Shown here piece after piece: positions 6,497 to 12,612 of a stretch of DNA of 12,612 bases (position 1 is its first letter; each line of letters opens with the position of its first letter). The translations under genes and the position numbers were made by a program. The notes beneath the pieces were generated by a model. It did no database searches. It had not been told where the DNA came from and saw only the letters and a program-made list of their open reading frames with translations. Source of the stretch: an uncultured Erysipelotrichaceae bacterium (GTDB lineage Bacteria; Bacillota_I; Bacilli_A; RFN20; CAG-826); NCBI GenBank assembly GCA_902791085.1, contig CADAUN010000022.1, forward strand, positions 1-12,612. The letters are read 5' to 3'.

Positions 6497-8756
6497 GTTT
6501 CTTCTCCTTTCTGGCACGAATCCATAAGGACAAGAAAACAATGCAGCCAACGCTAACGACTCCTAACCCAATGGCCAATCCGAGGATCAAACCTTGCGAA
6601 GCCGTTTGATGGTTCAAACGGATTTCTTCCTCGAGATTGACGTCGACATCGGAAGGATCTTGGATGATTTCTTTTTCCGTTATGGTTTTGGTTTCTGGCG
6701 CTTCATTGTCGGTACAGGTATAAATCGATGAGGTATTAGCCATCGAAAAATCGTCGAATTTCACGTAGGTATAACCAGTGCAGCACAACGCAAAATAGCC
6801 ATTCAACTGCAAACCGCTAACCTTAGCGTATTCTACAAAATCAGCTTCTGACGCTTTCTTGAGATACAAGTGCAACGCATTACCAGTAGAAACCCAGCGT
6901 ACGCAAACTTGATCCCCTTCCGCAATCGATGATTCCATGACGGAAGAATCATCGTATTGGATGGCGTGAAAAAGCGAGGAAGGAATGGGTTTGATTTGGG
7001 TGATACGGTAATCGTCATCTTGCAATGAACTGCGATTTTGACGGAATAACGCTAACGAACCACTGTCTTCGGTAGGCGTGATTTCAAAGAACACCATGGC
7101 GTAATTTCCCCAATCCATCGATTTTTTGCTAACACGGCTAAGGTCAAGGCCAATCCACTTATTTTGATCGGTCTTTTCGCGAGAGGTCTGCGCGGATGTC
7201 CCGACGTAAATGCTCGATAGCTTGTAATCTAAGATAAATTGATCATACTGATAGGCGCTGCCAAAGAAAGTGTTGTCACTCGCCCCTTTCCAAACCAGTT
7301 TTCCGCCTTCCACACTGACTTGCGCGCCATCTCCTCCCGCAACGGATATGAAATCCTCATACCCTTCATTGCCCCAAAAATCATTGGAGAAATTGTGGGT
7401 GACAGATTTGGTTTTGGGGACATAATAAGTTGTGTTATATACCGTTAGATTATCTACTGTGATATCGTGACTGATATCACTAACGGCAACGAAACCAAAG
7501 AAACCTGCATAATGGCTTAAACCCGTGAAAGATGGGGCAACACCGCCTTCGGTTTGGGCAATCGCTCCGTTTTCCCAAATGGTAACCGTTCCGTTTTTGT
7601 TCAACTTGATTTCTAACTTAGATCCAGTGATGGCGCTCGTAAAAACATTGCTATCAATCTTTTTCTCCACGCCGTTAATGTATTCGTATAAGGTGCCGCC
7701 ATTGCGGTTTATTTGGTAGACAACGCCATTCTGGAATGGATCGGAAGTCAACGATTTTAATCCCCAAGCAAAGGCGATTTTTTCGCTCAAATCGCTATCG
7801 GAAGAAAAATGCAAAGAAAAGGATATATCCGCTACTTCTAAAGAAGCAACGACTGAGGTCTCCTCTGGAAGAGCGGCGTTTTTAGCAAAGAGGCCATCGT
7901 TTGAATTTGCCCCTTTAAAAGACAACGCATTATTGTCGTAAAGCGAAACGGCATTCGTGGTTCCGCTTGTTTGATAGAAACCAAGAACGTTCGTTTCGCT
8001 TTGTAACGAGTAATCGCTGAAAGATTCATCGATATTCAAGTTATCGCTCGAAATTTTGATATTATCGAGTGCAAAACCACCGCTTGGATCCTCGGATTGA
8101 AAACCGACATAAGCATTCAAGAAGGATTTCGAAGGATCGGTAAACGTCATCACGATATCCTTTGAAGTGTCAAATTCATCCCCTTGCAAAGCAAAGGACA
8201 CAGTGGCCGTGCTCGCGCTAGAGGGTGTAATGCGACAGGTAACCCAACGGTCCGCGATGGTATCTACGCCTAACAAAGAAGTCCAAGTGGGTGTGTGATC
8301 AAACTTTGCTTGAAACGATGTTAATGCCGTAGGGCTAAGAAAGAATGCGCCTGTATAGGCATAGTCTTTCACATTCGTGTTATTTAATTCGCCAGAGATA
8401 AAAACGGGCGCCATCCAACGGGTAGAAGAAGCAGGAAGCATAAAATCAAATGAGAAGGAAGAAAGATTCGTCACGGATGGCAATGTTCCAAAATAAAGAT
8501 GCTCACAACCCGATGTGCCAGCAGGGAAATCAAGATACACGTTGCTCGCTTCTGTTTGATGAACGGCGTTTTCTTCCCCTTTTGAGGTCCAAAGATTATG
8601 GTTAAAGGTTCCCGCGTATGTTACATCGTTGAAAGAATCGGAAAACACCAACGATCGAGAAGCGCCTGCTTTTGTTTCTAAAGGCAGAGGGAGAGCACAA
8701 GCGGCAAACGACAAAGTGGCGATTGCGCCAAACAAAGAGAGACGATGACGATTCAT
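6489..8756 (-). CDS. Secreted membrane-anchored protein with three jelly-roll-like domains
   Basis: A 755-residue exported protein. The ATG at 8756 follows AGGAAAGGA; an upstream in-frame ATG at 8789 has no comparable site. The signal peptide hydrophobic core spans about 6-26, with probable signal peptidase I cleavage after AGA (32); FAAC at 17-20 has Phe at -3, so a lipobox is unlikely. Three consecutive domains, roughly 35-237, 242-440 and 450-675, each end in the same strand (FALDNIKIS, ITVDNLTVY, VKFDDFSMA). That ending is seen in concanavalin/LamG-like sugar-binding modules, whose sequence identity is usually low. A short acidic stalk (about 690-715) precedes one membrane helix (721-746) and a basic tail RARKEKKHE, giving an outside-facing protein. 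No catalytic motif is recognisable. Between permease and glycosidase genes, a substrate-capture role is likely but inferred. Confidence 0.75.
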   Translation of the reverse strand: MNRHRLSLFGAIATLSFAACALPLPLETKAGASRSLVFSDSFNDVTYAGTFNHNLWTSKGEENAVHQTEASNVYLDFPAGTSGCEHLYFGTLPSVTNLSSFSFDFMLPASSTRWMAPVFISGELNNTNVKDYAYTGAFFLSPTALTSFQAKFDHTPTWTSLLGVDTIADRWVTCRITPSSASTATVSFALQGDEFDTSKDIVMTFTDPSKSFLNAYVGFQSEDPSGGFALDNIKISSDNLNIDESFSDYSLQSETNVLGFYQTSGTTNAVSLYDNNALSFKGANSNDGLFAKNAALPEETSVVASLEVADISFSLHFSSDSDLSEKIAFAWGLKSLTSDPFQNGVVYQINRNGGTLYEYINGVEKKIDSNVFTSAITGSKLEIKLNKNGTVTIWENGAIAQTEGGVAPSFTGLSHYAGFFGFVAVSDISHDITVDNLTVYNTTYYVPKTKSVTHNFSNDFWGNEGYEDFISVAGGDGAQVSVEGGKLVWKGASDNTFFGSAYQYDQFILDYKLSSIYVGTSAQTSREKTDQNKWIGLDLSRVSKKSMDWGNYAMVFFEITPTEDSGSLALFRQNRSSLQDDDYRITQIKPIPSSLFHAIQYDDSSVMESSIAEGDQVCVRWVSTGNALHLYLKKASEADFVEYAKVSGLQLNGYFALCCTGYTYVKFDDFSMANTSSIYTCTDNEAPETKTITEKEIIQDPSDVDVNLEEEIRLNHQTASQGLILGLAIGLGVVSVGCIVFLSLWIRARKEKKHE

Positions 8757-8773
8757 ATATTCTTTTCCTTTCC

Positions 8774-8788
8774 TGCGATTTAATCGCA
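8774..8788 (-). promoter_or_regulatory. Small hairpin before the jelly-roll gene
   Basis: Arms TGCGAT and ATCGCA flank a 3-nt loop in the 42-bp gap after the MalF-type permease. The hairpin ends a few bases before the Shine-Dalgarno of the next gene. It has no U-tract, so it is not a terminator; it could protect or expose the mRNA at this junction. Confidence 0.3.
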
Positions 8789-8798
8789 TCTTTCTGGA

Positions 8799-9743
8799 CT
8801 AAAACCCGAGCTTTTTGCCAATTCGTTCAAAGAGATAACGCAAAAGCAAAATCAAAGGGATGGCAAAAACAGAGAAACAAATGCCGATGGTGGAGGCCCA
8901 ATACATATTGCTATTATTGACGTTGGCGTTAATCAAATAAGCGATGGTTTGTGAGCTTTGATCAGGACCACCGCCCGTGATTAACTGCACTTGTAAGAAG
9001 AAGGTGAAAATGGTGGCAAAATTACCAAGCAGCGCCACTTCTAAGGTTGGCCAAATCAGCGGCACGACAATTTGCCAAAATTCGCGCCACATCCCAACGC
9101 CATCTAAGCGGGCATATTCCATGACGGAAGTATCAATATTTGACATCGCACCGCCTAAAATCAAGATGTTGTAACCCGTCCCAACCCAAATGCAATAAAA
9201 ACAAAGCAAGAATTTTGCGCCAGCCACGCTTCCGAGCCAGCCATTTGCAGGAATCAAAAATCCTAAGCCGACGCCTTTCAAAATCGCGTCGGCAATACCA
9301 ATATCTGGATCCCACATATATTTATAGACGGTTGTGTAAATGACAATCGATATAATCGAAGGAAGGAAATAAATCACGCGATAAACCTTGACGCCAGGAG
9401 CGCGCTTGTAGAAAAAGTAGGCAAGCACTGTTGAAATCAACGTAAGCAGCAAATCGTTTAAGCCAAATAGTAACGAATTCCCGATGGCGTTTTTGAGCTG
9501 TTTAAGATGATTCAATTCGTAGAAAAACCGCCGATAGTTTTCCGTAGTCCAGATCACGCGCTGCGTATCATAGTCGATATTTTGAAACGTCATCACGACG
9601 GAATCGAAATTGACATACAAGAAAAAGACGGCAAATTGCAACAACGGAAACGCCAGCATAAGAACGATAAACAGGGCGCGTTTCCGTTTTTGCCTTGAAA
9701 TTCGGTGCGAACGATGAGGGTTAGCAGAATAGACGGTGGTCAT
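8799..9743 (-). CDS. Carbohydrate ABC transporter permease, MalF/UgpA type
   Basis: A 314-residue inner-membrane subunit of a CUT1-type sugar importer. Six hydrophobic segments are visible: about 23-45, 90-112, 121-141, 178-200, 231-255 and 282-304. The cytoplasmic EAA loop that contacts the ATPase is at about 209-230 (EYARLDGVGMWREFWQ, then VVPLIWP), with the conserved ARLDGV-G pattern. The GGGPDQSSQTIAYLI stretch is also characteristic of MalF-type subunits. Its start overlaps the stop of the upstream permease by 4 bp (ATGA) and has GGAGGG just upstream. It pairs with the MalG-type subunit at 9740-10618 and the SBP at 3605-5005. No ATPase gene lies in the window, so a shared MsmK-type ATPase encoded elsewhere is likely. 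Confidence 0.93.
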   Translation of the reverse strand: MTTVYSANPHRSHRISRQKRKRALFIVLMLAFPLLQFAVFFLYVNFDSVVMTFQNIDYDTQRVIWTTENYRRFFYELNHLKQLKNAIGNSLLFGLNDLLLTLISTVLAYFFYKRAPGVKVYRVIYFLPSIISIVIYTTVYKYMWDPDIGIADAILKGVGLGFLIPANGWLGSVAGAKFLLCFYCIWVGTGYNILILGGAMSNIDTSVMEYARLDGVGMWREFWQIVVPLIWPTLEVALLGNFATIFTFFLQVQLITGGGPDQSSQTIAYLINANVNNSNMYWASTIGICFSVFAIPLILLLRYLFERIGKKLGF

Positions 9744-10618
9744 TGTTTTAGCCCTCCTTCAATCGTATTGGTCATCAGCGGTTTTTGGAAAATCGCATAG
9801 AAAATCAAGACGGGGATCACAGCAATGATCATGGCCGCAAAATATTCACTATAAAATCCGTTTGCCGCTTCGGAAGAAAGATTGGCTAAGCCCACCGCTA
9901 AAACCGGATGGTTGGAATAAAAGAGAGAAGGAAACCAATAATCATTCCAAAAGCCTAAGAAACGGATGATCGTAAACGTAATAATAGAATTTTTGGCCAA
10001 AGGGCACATGATACGCACGAAAATGGTGAAATCATCTGCCCCATCAATTTGAGCCGATTCAGCATAGTCCCACGGAATCCCACGGAAATAACTATGCAAA
10101 TACAAAAAGGAACCGCCAAAGGCGCCGCAATTGAGCAAAATCATGCCGATGTAAGTCCCCATCAAATGACTCCCCGCCATCAATTTATAAGTAGAAGGCA
10201 ACGAGGCAATGGTGGGAATCATGCCGCAGATTAACACCAAGTTATAAAGGAAATGGTTGCCTGGAAATTCATATTTGGCGAGAACGTATGCCGCACAAAC
10301 CGTGAAAAACATGCTAGCGGCCGTCTCGCCTACTGTTAATAACAAAGAATTCAAAAACATTTCTCCGATTCCATAATGCTCAAAAACATAATGATAGGAA
10401 TCAAAAGAGGGGGCGGATGCGAAACTGAACGGATGAAGCAAAATCTCGGTATTTGTCTTAAAGGAATTGATCAGCAAATAGAAAAATGGATAGATTAACG
10501 ACAAGGCGTATATCGCAAGGAAAAAGGATATGATCCACAAAATGATCCGTTCGTGTGTGGGACGAAGAAGCCTCGATCCCATTTTAGGGCGGCTTCTCTT
10601 GGCCGTGGTTACGTTCAT
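9740..10618 (-). CDS. Carbohydrate ABC transporter permease, MalG/UgpE type
   Basis: A 292-residue membrane subunit and the first gene of the operon. Six hydrophobic segments: about 25-52, 88-113, 123-142, 153-175, 211-230 and 257-277. The EAA loop is at about 186-207 (ESAQIDGADDFTIFVRI, then PL). The MalG-type features FLGFWNDYWFPSLF and the short C-terminal tail TIEGGLKQ are present. The start has AGAAGGA about 7 nt upstream, and the predicted transcript leader from the promoter at 10637-10665 is very short. The order G then F is the reverse of the usual malF-malG arrangement. Confidence 0.93.
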   Translation of the reverse strand: MNVTTAKRSRPKMGSRLLRPTHERIILWIISFFLAIYALSLIYPFFYLLINSFKTNTEILLHPFSFASAPSFDSYHYVFEHYGIGEMFLNSLLLTVGETAASMFFTVCAAYVLAKYEFPGNHFLYNLVLICGMIPTIASLPSTYKLMAGSHLMGTYIGMILLNCGAFGGSFLYLHSYFRGIPWDYAESAQIDGADDFTIFVRIMCPLAKNSIITFTIIRFLGFWNDYWFPSLFYSNHPVLAVGLANLSSEAANGFYSEYFAAMIIAVIPVLIFYAIFQKPLMTNTIEGGLKQ

Positions 10619-10636
10619 AAGTTTCCTTCTACTACT

Positions 10637-10665
10637 AGTATAGAAAGCGCTTTCTCATTTATCAA
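10637..10665 (-). promoter_or_regulatory. Sigma-A promoter of the carbohydrate operon
   Basis: On the minus strand, -35 TTGATA (10665-10660) and -10 TATACT (10642-10637) each match the consensus at 5 of 6 bases and are separated by exactly 17 bp. Transcription should start near 10630, only about 12 nt before the malG-type ATG. No terminator is seen after the upstream ROK gene, so some read-through into the operon is possible. Confidence 0.8.
10642..10655. promoter_or_regulatory. cre/LacI-family-like operator in the promoter spacer
   Basis: AGAAAGCGCTTTCT is a perfect 14-bp palindrome with the central CG step and flanking AAAG/CTTT typical of CcpA cre sites and LacI-family operators. It fills the spacer between -35 and -10 and touches the first base of the -10. 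A bound protein would block RNA polymerase, so catabolite repression or a LacI-type repressor encoded elsewhere is the likely control. Confidence 0.75.
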
Positions 10666-10674
10666 TATTTGATA
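10660..10674. promoter_or_regulatory. AT-rich dyad over the -35 element
   Basis: TATCAA and TTGATA are perfect inverted arms separated by TAT. The dyad covers the whole -35 box and differs from the adjacent GC-centred palindrome. ROK repressors such as NagC and Mlc use AT-rich dyads, so this is a candidate site for the neighbouring ROK protein. The link is inferred from position only. Confidence 0.4.
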
Positions 10675-10723
10675 TAAATATTTACAATCGTTAAATAAAA
10701 CACTAAAAATGTATCTTAATAAA

Positions 10724-11848
10724 CTACTTGTTTTCTTTCTTTAAAAACACAGGAAGCGATCTTTCGATAGCAATCATGGCAGCCCCACTTGCCGCATCGT
10801 CCGCTGGATCGACGATAAAATTCAATGTCTGTGACAAAGGATAGTTCGCATATTCGTCAATCGTTTTCCGCATGGAATCAAAATAACATTCTTTTTTGGC
10901 AGAAAGCGGGCCGGTCAAGAAAACGTTGCGATTATGGAAAAGGCAATACAAATTGAAAATGGCTTCTCCTAGTCCTTTTCCGAGCCATTCATAATCCGCC
11001 TGATAATCCGCGAAATGTTCCAAGATATATTCCGCATCGACGCTAGGATGCTTTTTCATGGATGCGCCCCATAAAGAGGCAACATCTTCCATCGGGATTG
11101 GTCCTTTTGGCCCGTTGACACGGAAAAAGGAAAGCTCATATCGTCCTTCCCCTGCATAAATGTGGCCATCCAGACATACCGCAAAGCCCAAGCCTTGGCC
11201 CATTCTAATTAAGACGGCATCGTCTTTCCCCCACTTCTCCATTTCGTGATATAGAACACATTGGGGGTCGTGTTCCAAAAAGACGGGAATTTGATAACGT
11301 TGCCTAAGCAAATCCGCCAAAGGAACGTCTACCCATTCCTTCTCTGCGAAGCCAGAAAGATAACGAGAGATGCCTTTTTGAGAATCCACAATGCCGCTGA
11401 TGGAGCATCCGATGGCCATTACGACGGCATTTCTTTTTTTGGCTTCTACTTGCAATCGATCAATGGTCAAAAAGATCTTATTCAAAAACGATTCGCGCTT
11501 GGTGTCTTGAATTTCGCGTCCGGTTTCTTCATAAACAGCCTCGGCTTTTAAATTCAGCAACGCGCCATGGATCCCCGAACGAAGGACATCAATCCCGATG
11601 ACCAAAACGCGTTTATCATCGACAAAAACCGTATCGGCATAACGGCCGCGAGAAGAAGCCGTTCCTTTTTCTTCGGCCGCCAGGATGCCCATCTCCGTTA
11701 ATTCCCTAACGCCATTTGAAATAGAACCCCAAGAAAGAAATGTGCTTTGTTGAATTTCGCGTTTCGTACAATATCGTTTTTGCAAAACAAAACGATAAAT
11801 AGCAATCAAATTCTGAATCCGAACTTCCGCTAACGACTTCTTCTGCAT
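10724..11848 (-). CDS. ROK-family transcriptional regulator, degenerate sugar site
   Basis: A 374-residue protein with an N-terminal winged helix (about 10-75: RIQNLIAIYRFVLQ, TKREIQQSTFLSWGSISNGVRELTEMGIL in two stretches, wing SSRGRY). A ROK actin-like domain spans about 80-365. ROK landmarks are VIGIDVLRSGIHGALLNL (phosphate-loop region), EHDPQCV (192-198, equivalent of ENDAN, with the catalytic-position Asp kept) and IRMGQGLGFAVCLDGHIYAGEGRYEL. The usual GHM helix and Cys-rich zinc motif (CxCGxxGCxE) are absent, replaced by FFRVNGPKGPIPMED. Kinase activity and the standard inducer site are therefore doubtful. Such proteins normally repress sugar operons until a sugar or sugar phosphate binds. 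It is transcribed toward the operon and probably controls it. Its ATG has no Shine-Dalgarno. Confidence 0.88.
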   Translation of the reverse strand: MQKKSLAEVRIQNLIAIYRFVLQKRYCTKREIQQSTFLSWGSISNGVRELTEMGILAAEEKGTASSRGRYADTVFVDDKRVLVIGIDVLRSGIHGALLNLKAEAVYEETGREIQDTKRESFLNKIFLTIDRLQVEAKKRNAVVMAIGCSISGIVDSQKGISRYLSGFAEKEWVDVPLADLLRQRYQIPVFLEHDPQCVLYHEMEKWGKDDAVLIRMGQGLGFAVCLDGHIYAGEGRYELSFFRVNGPKGPIPMEDVASLWGASMKKHPSVDAEYILEHFADYQADYEWLGKGLGEAIFNLYCLFHNRNVFLTGPLSAKKECYFDSMRKTIDEYANYPLSQTLNFIVDPADDAASGAAMIAIERSLPVFLKKENK

Positions 11849-11887
11849 ATCGGACTTATTATACTGTTTAATCCGATTTCATGAAAA
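11849..11887 (-). promoter_or_regulatory. Promoter and inverted repeat of the ROK gene, near-leaderless
   Basis: On the minus strand a perfect -10 TATAAT lies at 11863-11858, with a weak -35 TTTTCA at 11887-11882 (18-bp spacer). The -10 ends only 9 nt before the ATG and no Shine-Dalgarno is present, so the mRNA would start within about 3 nt of the start codon. Arms ATCGGA (11849-11854) and TCCGAT (11872-11877) flank the -10 as an inverted repeat, a plausible autoregulatory operator. Confidence 0.5.
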
Positions 11888-11916
11888 TCGATTGAACGTG
11901 CGTTTGTAAAATCGAT
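11884..11916. repeat. Direct repeat AAAATCGAT upstream of the ROK gene
   Basis: The 9-mer AAAATCGAT occurs at 11884-11892 and 11908-11916, 24 bp apart and so on about the same face of the helix, upstream of or overlapping the ROK -35. It may be a regulator-binding pair; the palindromic core ATCGAT could also recur by chance in this AT-rich gap. Confidence 0.3.
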
Positions 11917-12013
11917 GTTGTTCGTTCTTATTACATTAATGAAAAAGCCTGACGCATTAAACTGGACCCCGTAATTCGGACAGTCTAGAAAAAAGGCCTA
12001 CCCCAAAAGATTG

Positions 12014-12090
12014 CCTCCGATTGATGTGTACCCCTCCTCCTGTTATGTCCAGGATTTGGGGTACACATCAGATTACACTTGAATCGGAGG
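12014..12090 (+). promoter_or_regulatory. Inverted repeat able to bury the orfA ribosome-binding site
   Basis: The 21-nt arm 12014-12034 (CCTCCGATT, then GATGTGTACCCC) is complementary to GGGGTACACATC (12058-12069) and AATCGGAGG (12082-12090), with a 12-nt bulge on the 3' side only. The second arm ends in GGAGG, the Shine-Dalgarno of the ATG at 12099. A transcript entering from outside the element would fold this site into the stem. The loop also holds a 12-nt copy (12043-12054, TTATGTCCAGGA) of the true start region (12097-12108). Confidence 0.65.
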
Positions 12091-12098
12091 TTTTCTTT

Positions 12099-12523
12099 AT
12101 GTCCAGGAAGTCCTATTCGGAAGAAGAGATCGCCTTGATTTCCTCATGCCCCTACGTGAAATCCGCCACGGAGAAGACCGTGAGGTATACGTCTTCCTTC
12201 ATGGAGATCCTCGTCGATGAAGCCAAAGGGGAAAGGGCATACTCGAAATATTCGACGCCTACGACGTCCCCTGGCAGGCGATCGGCAGGGAATCCGCGAT
12301 GCAGGCGGCCTACAATTGGCTTCACAAGGCGAAGGCGGAATAGTCCCTCACCGACCAACTCGGCAGGCCGAGGACCCGAGAGCTGACCAAGGACGAGCTG
12401 ATCGCCAGGCAGCAGGCAAAGATAGAGATGCTCCAGCAGGAGAACGACTTCCTCCGCCAAATACGAAGGCTGGAACGACGTCACCAGCCATCAAAATCCC
12501 CGTCGAAGAAAGATTCGAGATAA
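12099..12523 (+). pseudogene. IS3-family orfA, disrupted
   Basis: The reading frame from ATG 12099 has an excellent GGAGG site 8 nt upstream. It gives an IS3-type HTH start (YSEEEIALISSCPYVKSATE). At the G-run 12228-12231 the frame must change by -1 for the HTH half to continue as GILEIFDAYDVPWQAIGRES. That frame then meets an in-frame TAG at 12341-12343. After it, the same frame resumes with a family-typical stretch (LTKDELIARQQAKIEMLQQE, then NDFLRQIRRLERR), a coiled-coil-like end, up to TAA at 12521. A missing G and an amber mutation explain both defects. The site does not look like a slippery heptamer, so programmed frameshifting inside orfA is unlikely. This copy probably makes no functional OrfA. 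Confidence 0.75.
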
Positions 12524-12612
12524 TCTACAGGGCCAAAGAGAGATACGCCGGGAAACTCAGGCTCAACGTCGCCTGGATGTGCGAGGAGCTCGGCGTCTCC
12601 AGATCCGGCTAC
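12487..12612 (+). CDS. IS3-family orfB transposase, N-terminal fragment
   Basis: An open frame running off the window edge reads IPVEERFEIIYRAKERYAGK, then LRLNVAWMCEELGVSRSGY. This matches the helical N-terminus that precedes the DDE integrase domain in IS3 OrfB proteins (the GVSRSGYY motif). It lies in the -1 frame relative to the end of orfA and overlaps it, as expected when OrfAB is made by -1 frameshifting. No ATG is seen at its head; the left boundary given is where similarity begins, not a start codon. The catalytic Asp-Asp-Glu residues lie beyond the window, so activity cannot be judged. Confidence 0.7.

Larger units (their letters stand above)
11963..12612 (+). mobile_element. IS3-family insertion sequence, left part
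   Basis: The probable left terminal repeat begins at 11963 with TGGACCCCGTAATTCGGACA, close in style to the TG...ACCCC... ends of IS3-family elements. OrfA (HTH and leucine-zipper-like) and the start of orfB (integrase part) follow in the -1 relation usual for the family. The base composition is visibly richer in GC than the locus to the left. The right end lies outside the window, so terminal repeats and target duplication cannot be compared. The element sits about 75 bp upstream of the ROK promoter. Confidence 0.8.

Noticed and set aside
12228..12237. Programmed frameshift within orfA
   Set aside because: AAAGGGGAAAGGG in the reading frame does not form a slippery X XXY YYZ heptamer, IS3 frameshifting occurs between orfA and orfB, and the downstream frame also has an amber codon.
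12152..12484. Minus-strand 110-codon open frame in the insertion sequence
   Set aside because: It lies opposite orfA, whose protein matches the IS3 family; it is a shadow without its own signals.

Overview
The window reads as part of a Bacillota chromosome, probably an uncultured, gut-type Bacilli/Erysipelotrichia-like lineage. The reasons are short Gram-positive lipoprotein signals, purine-rich Shine-Dalgarno sites, a Ser-rich linker after a lipobox, moderate GC, and a carbohydrate ABC importer with no ATPase of its own. TGA is a genuine stop (three genes end on it) and Trp is TGG, so this is not a mycoplasma-type code. The taxonomy is an inference.

Almost all of the window (308-11848) is one glycan-use locus on the minus strand, read right to left. 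First comes a ROK-type regulator (11848-10724) with a nearly leaderless start. Next is a 105-bp gap holding a good sigma-A promoter (TTGATA, 17 bp, TATACT); a perfect 14-bp cre/LacI-like palindrome fills its spacer and an AT-rich dyad lies over its -35. The promoter drives seven tightly packed genes: a MalG-type permease, a MalF-type permease (4-bp overlap), a secreted three-domain jelly-roll-like protein with a C-terminal membrane anchor, a lipoprotein with a TIM-barrel glycosidase-like fold (8-bp overlap), a solute-binding lipoprotein, a signal-less paralogue of the glycosidase-like protein, and a large repeat lipoprotein. A strong intrinsic terminator at 260-295 closes the unit.

The genes suggest a Gram-positive polysaccharide-utilisation locus. 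Surface proteins bind glycan, a surface glycosidase-like enzyme works on it, the SBP and permeases import the product, and a cytoplasmic paralogue continues breakdown. The substrate cannot be read from sequence. The order is unusual: permease G precedes F, and the binding protein comes four genes after the first permease.

At the left edge (about 3-82, minus strand) is a compact structured RNA. It has an intrinsic terminator, a competing upstream strand that could sequester the terminator's 3' arm, and a hairpin with a tandem G-A internal loop. It looks like an attenuator or riboswitch-type leader of a gene beyond the window, or the end of a small RNA.

At the right edge (11963-12612, plus strand) is the left part of an IS3-family insertion sequence. 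Its orfA is broken by a frameshift and an amber codon. A long inverted repeat before orfA would bury the orfA ribosome-binding site in read-through transcripts. The element is visibly richer in GC than the locus.
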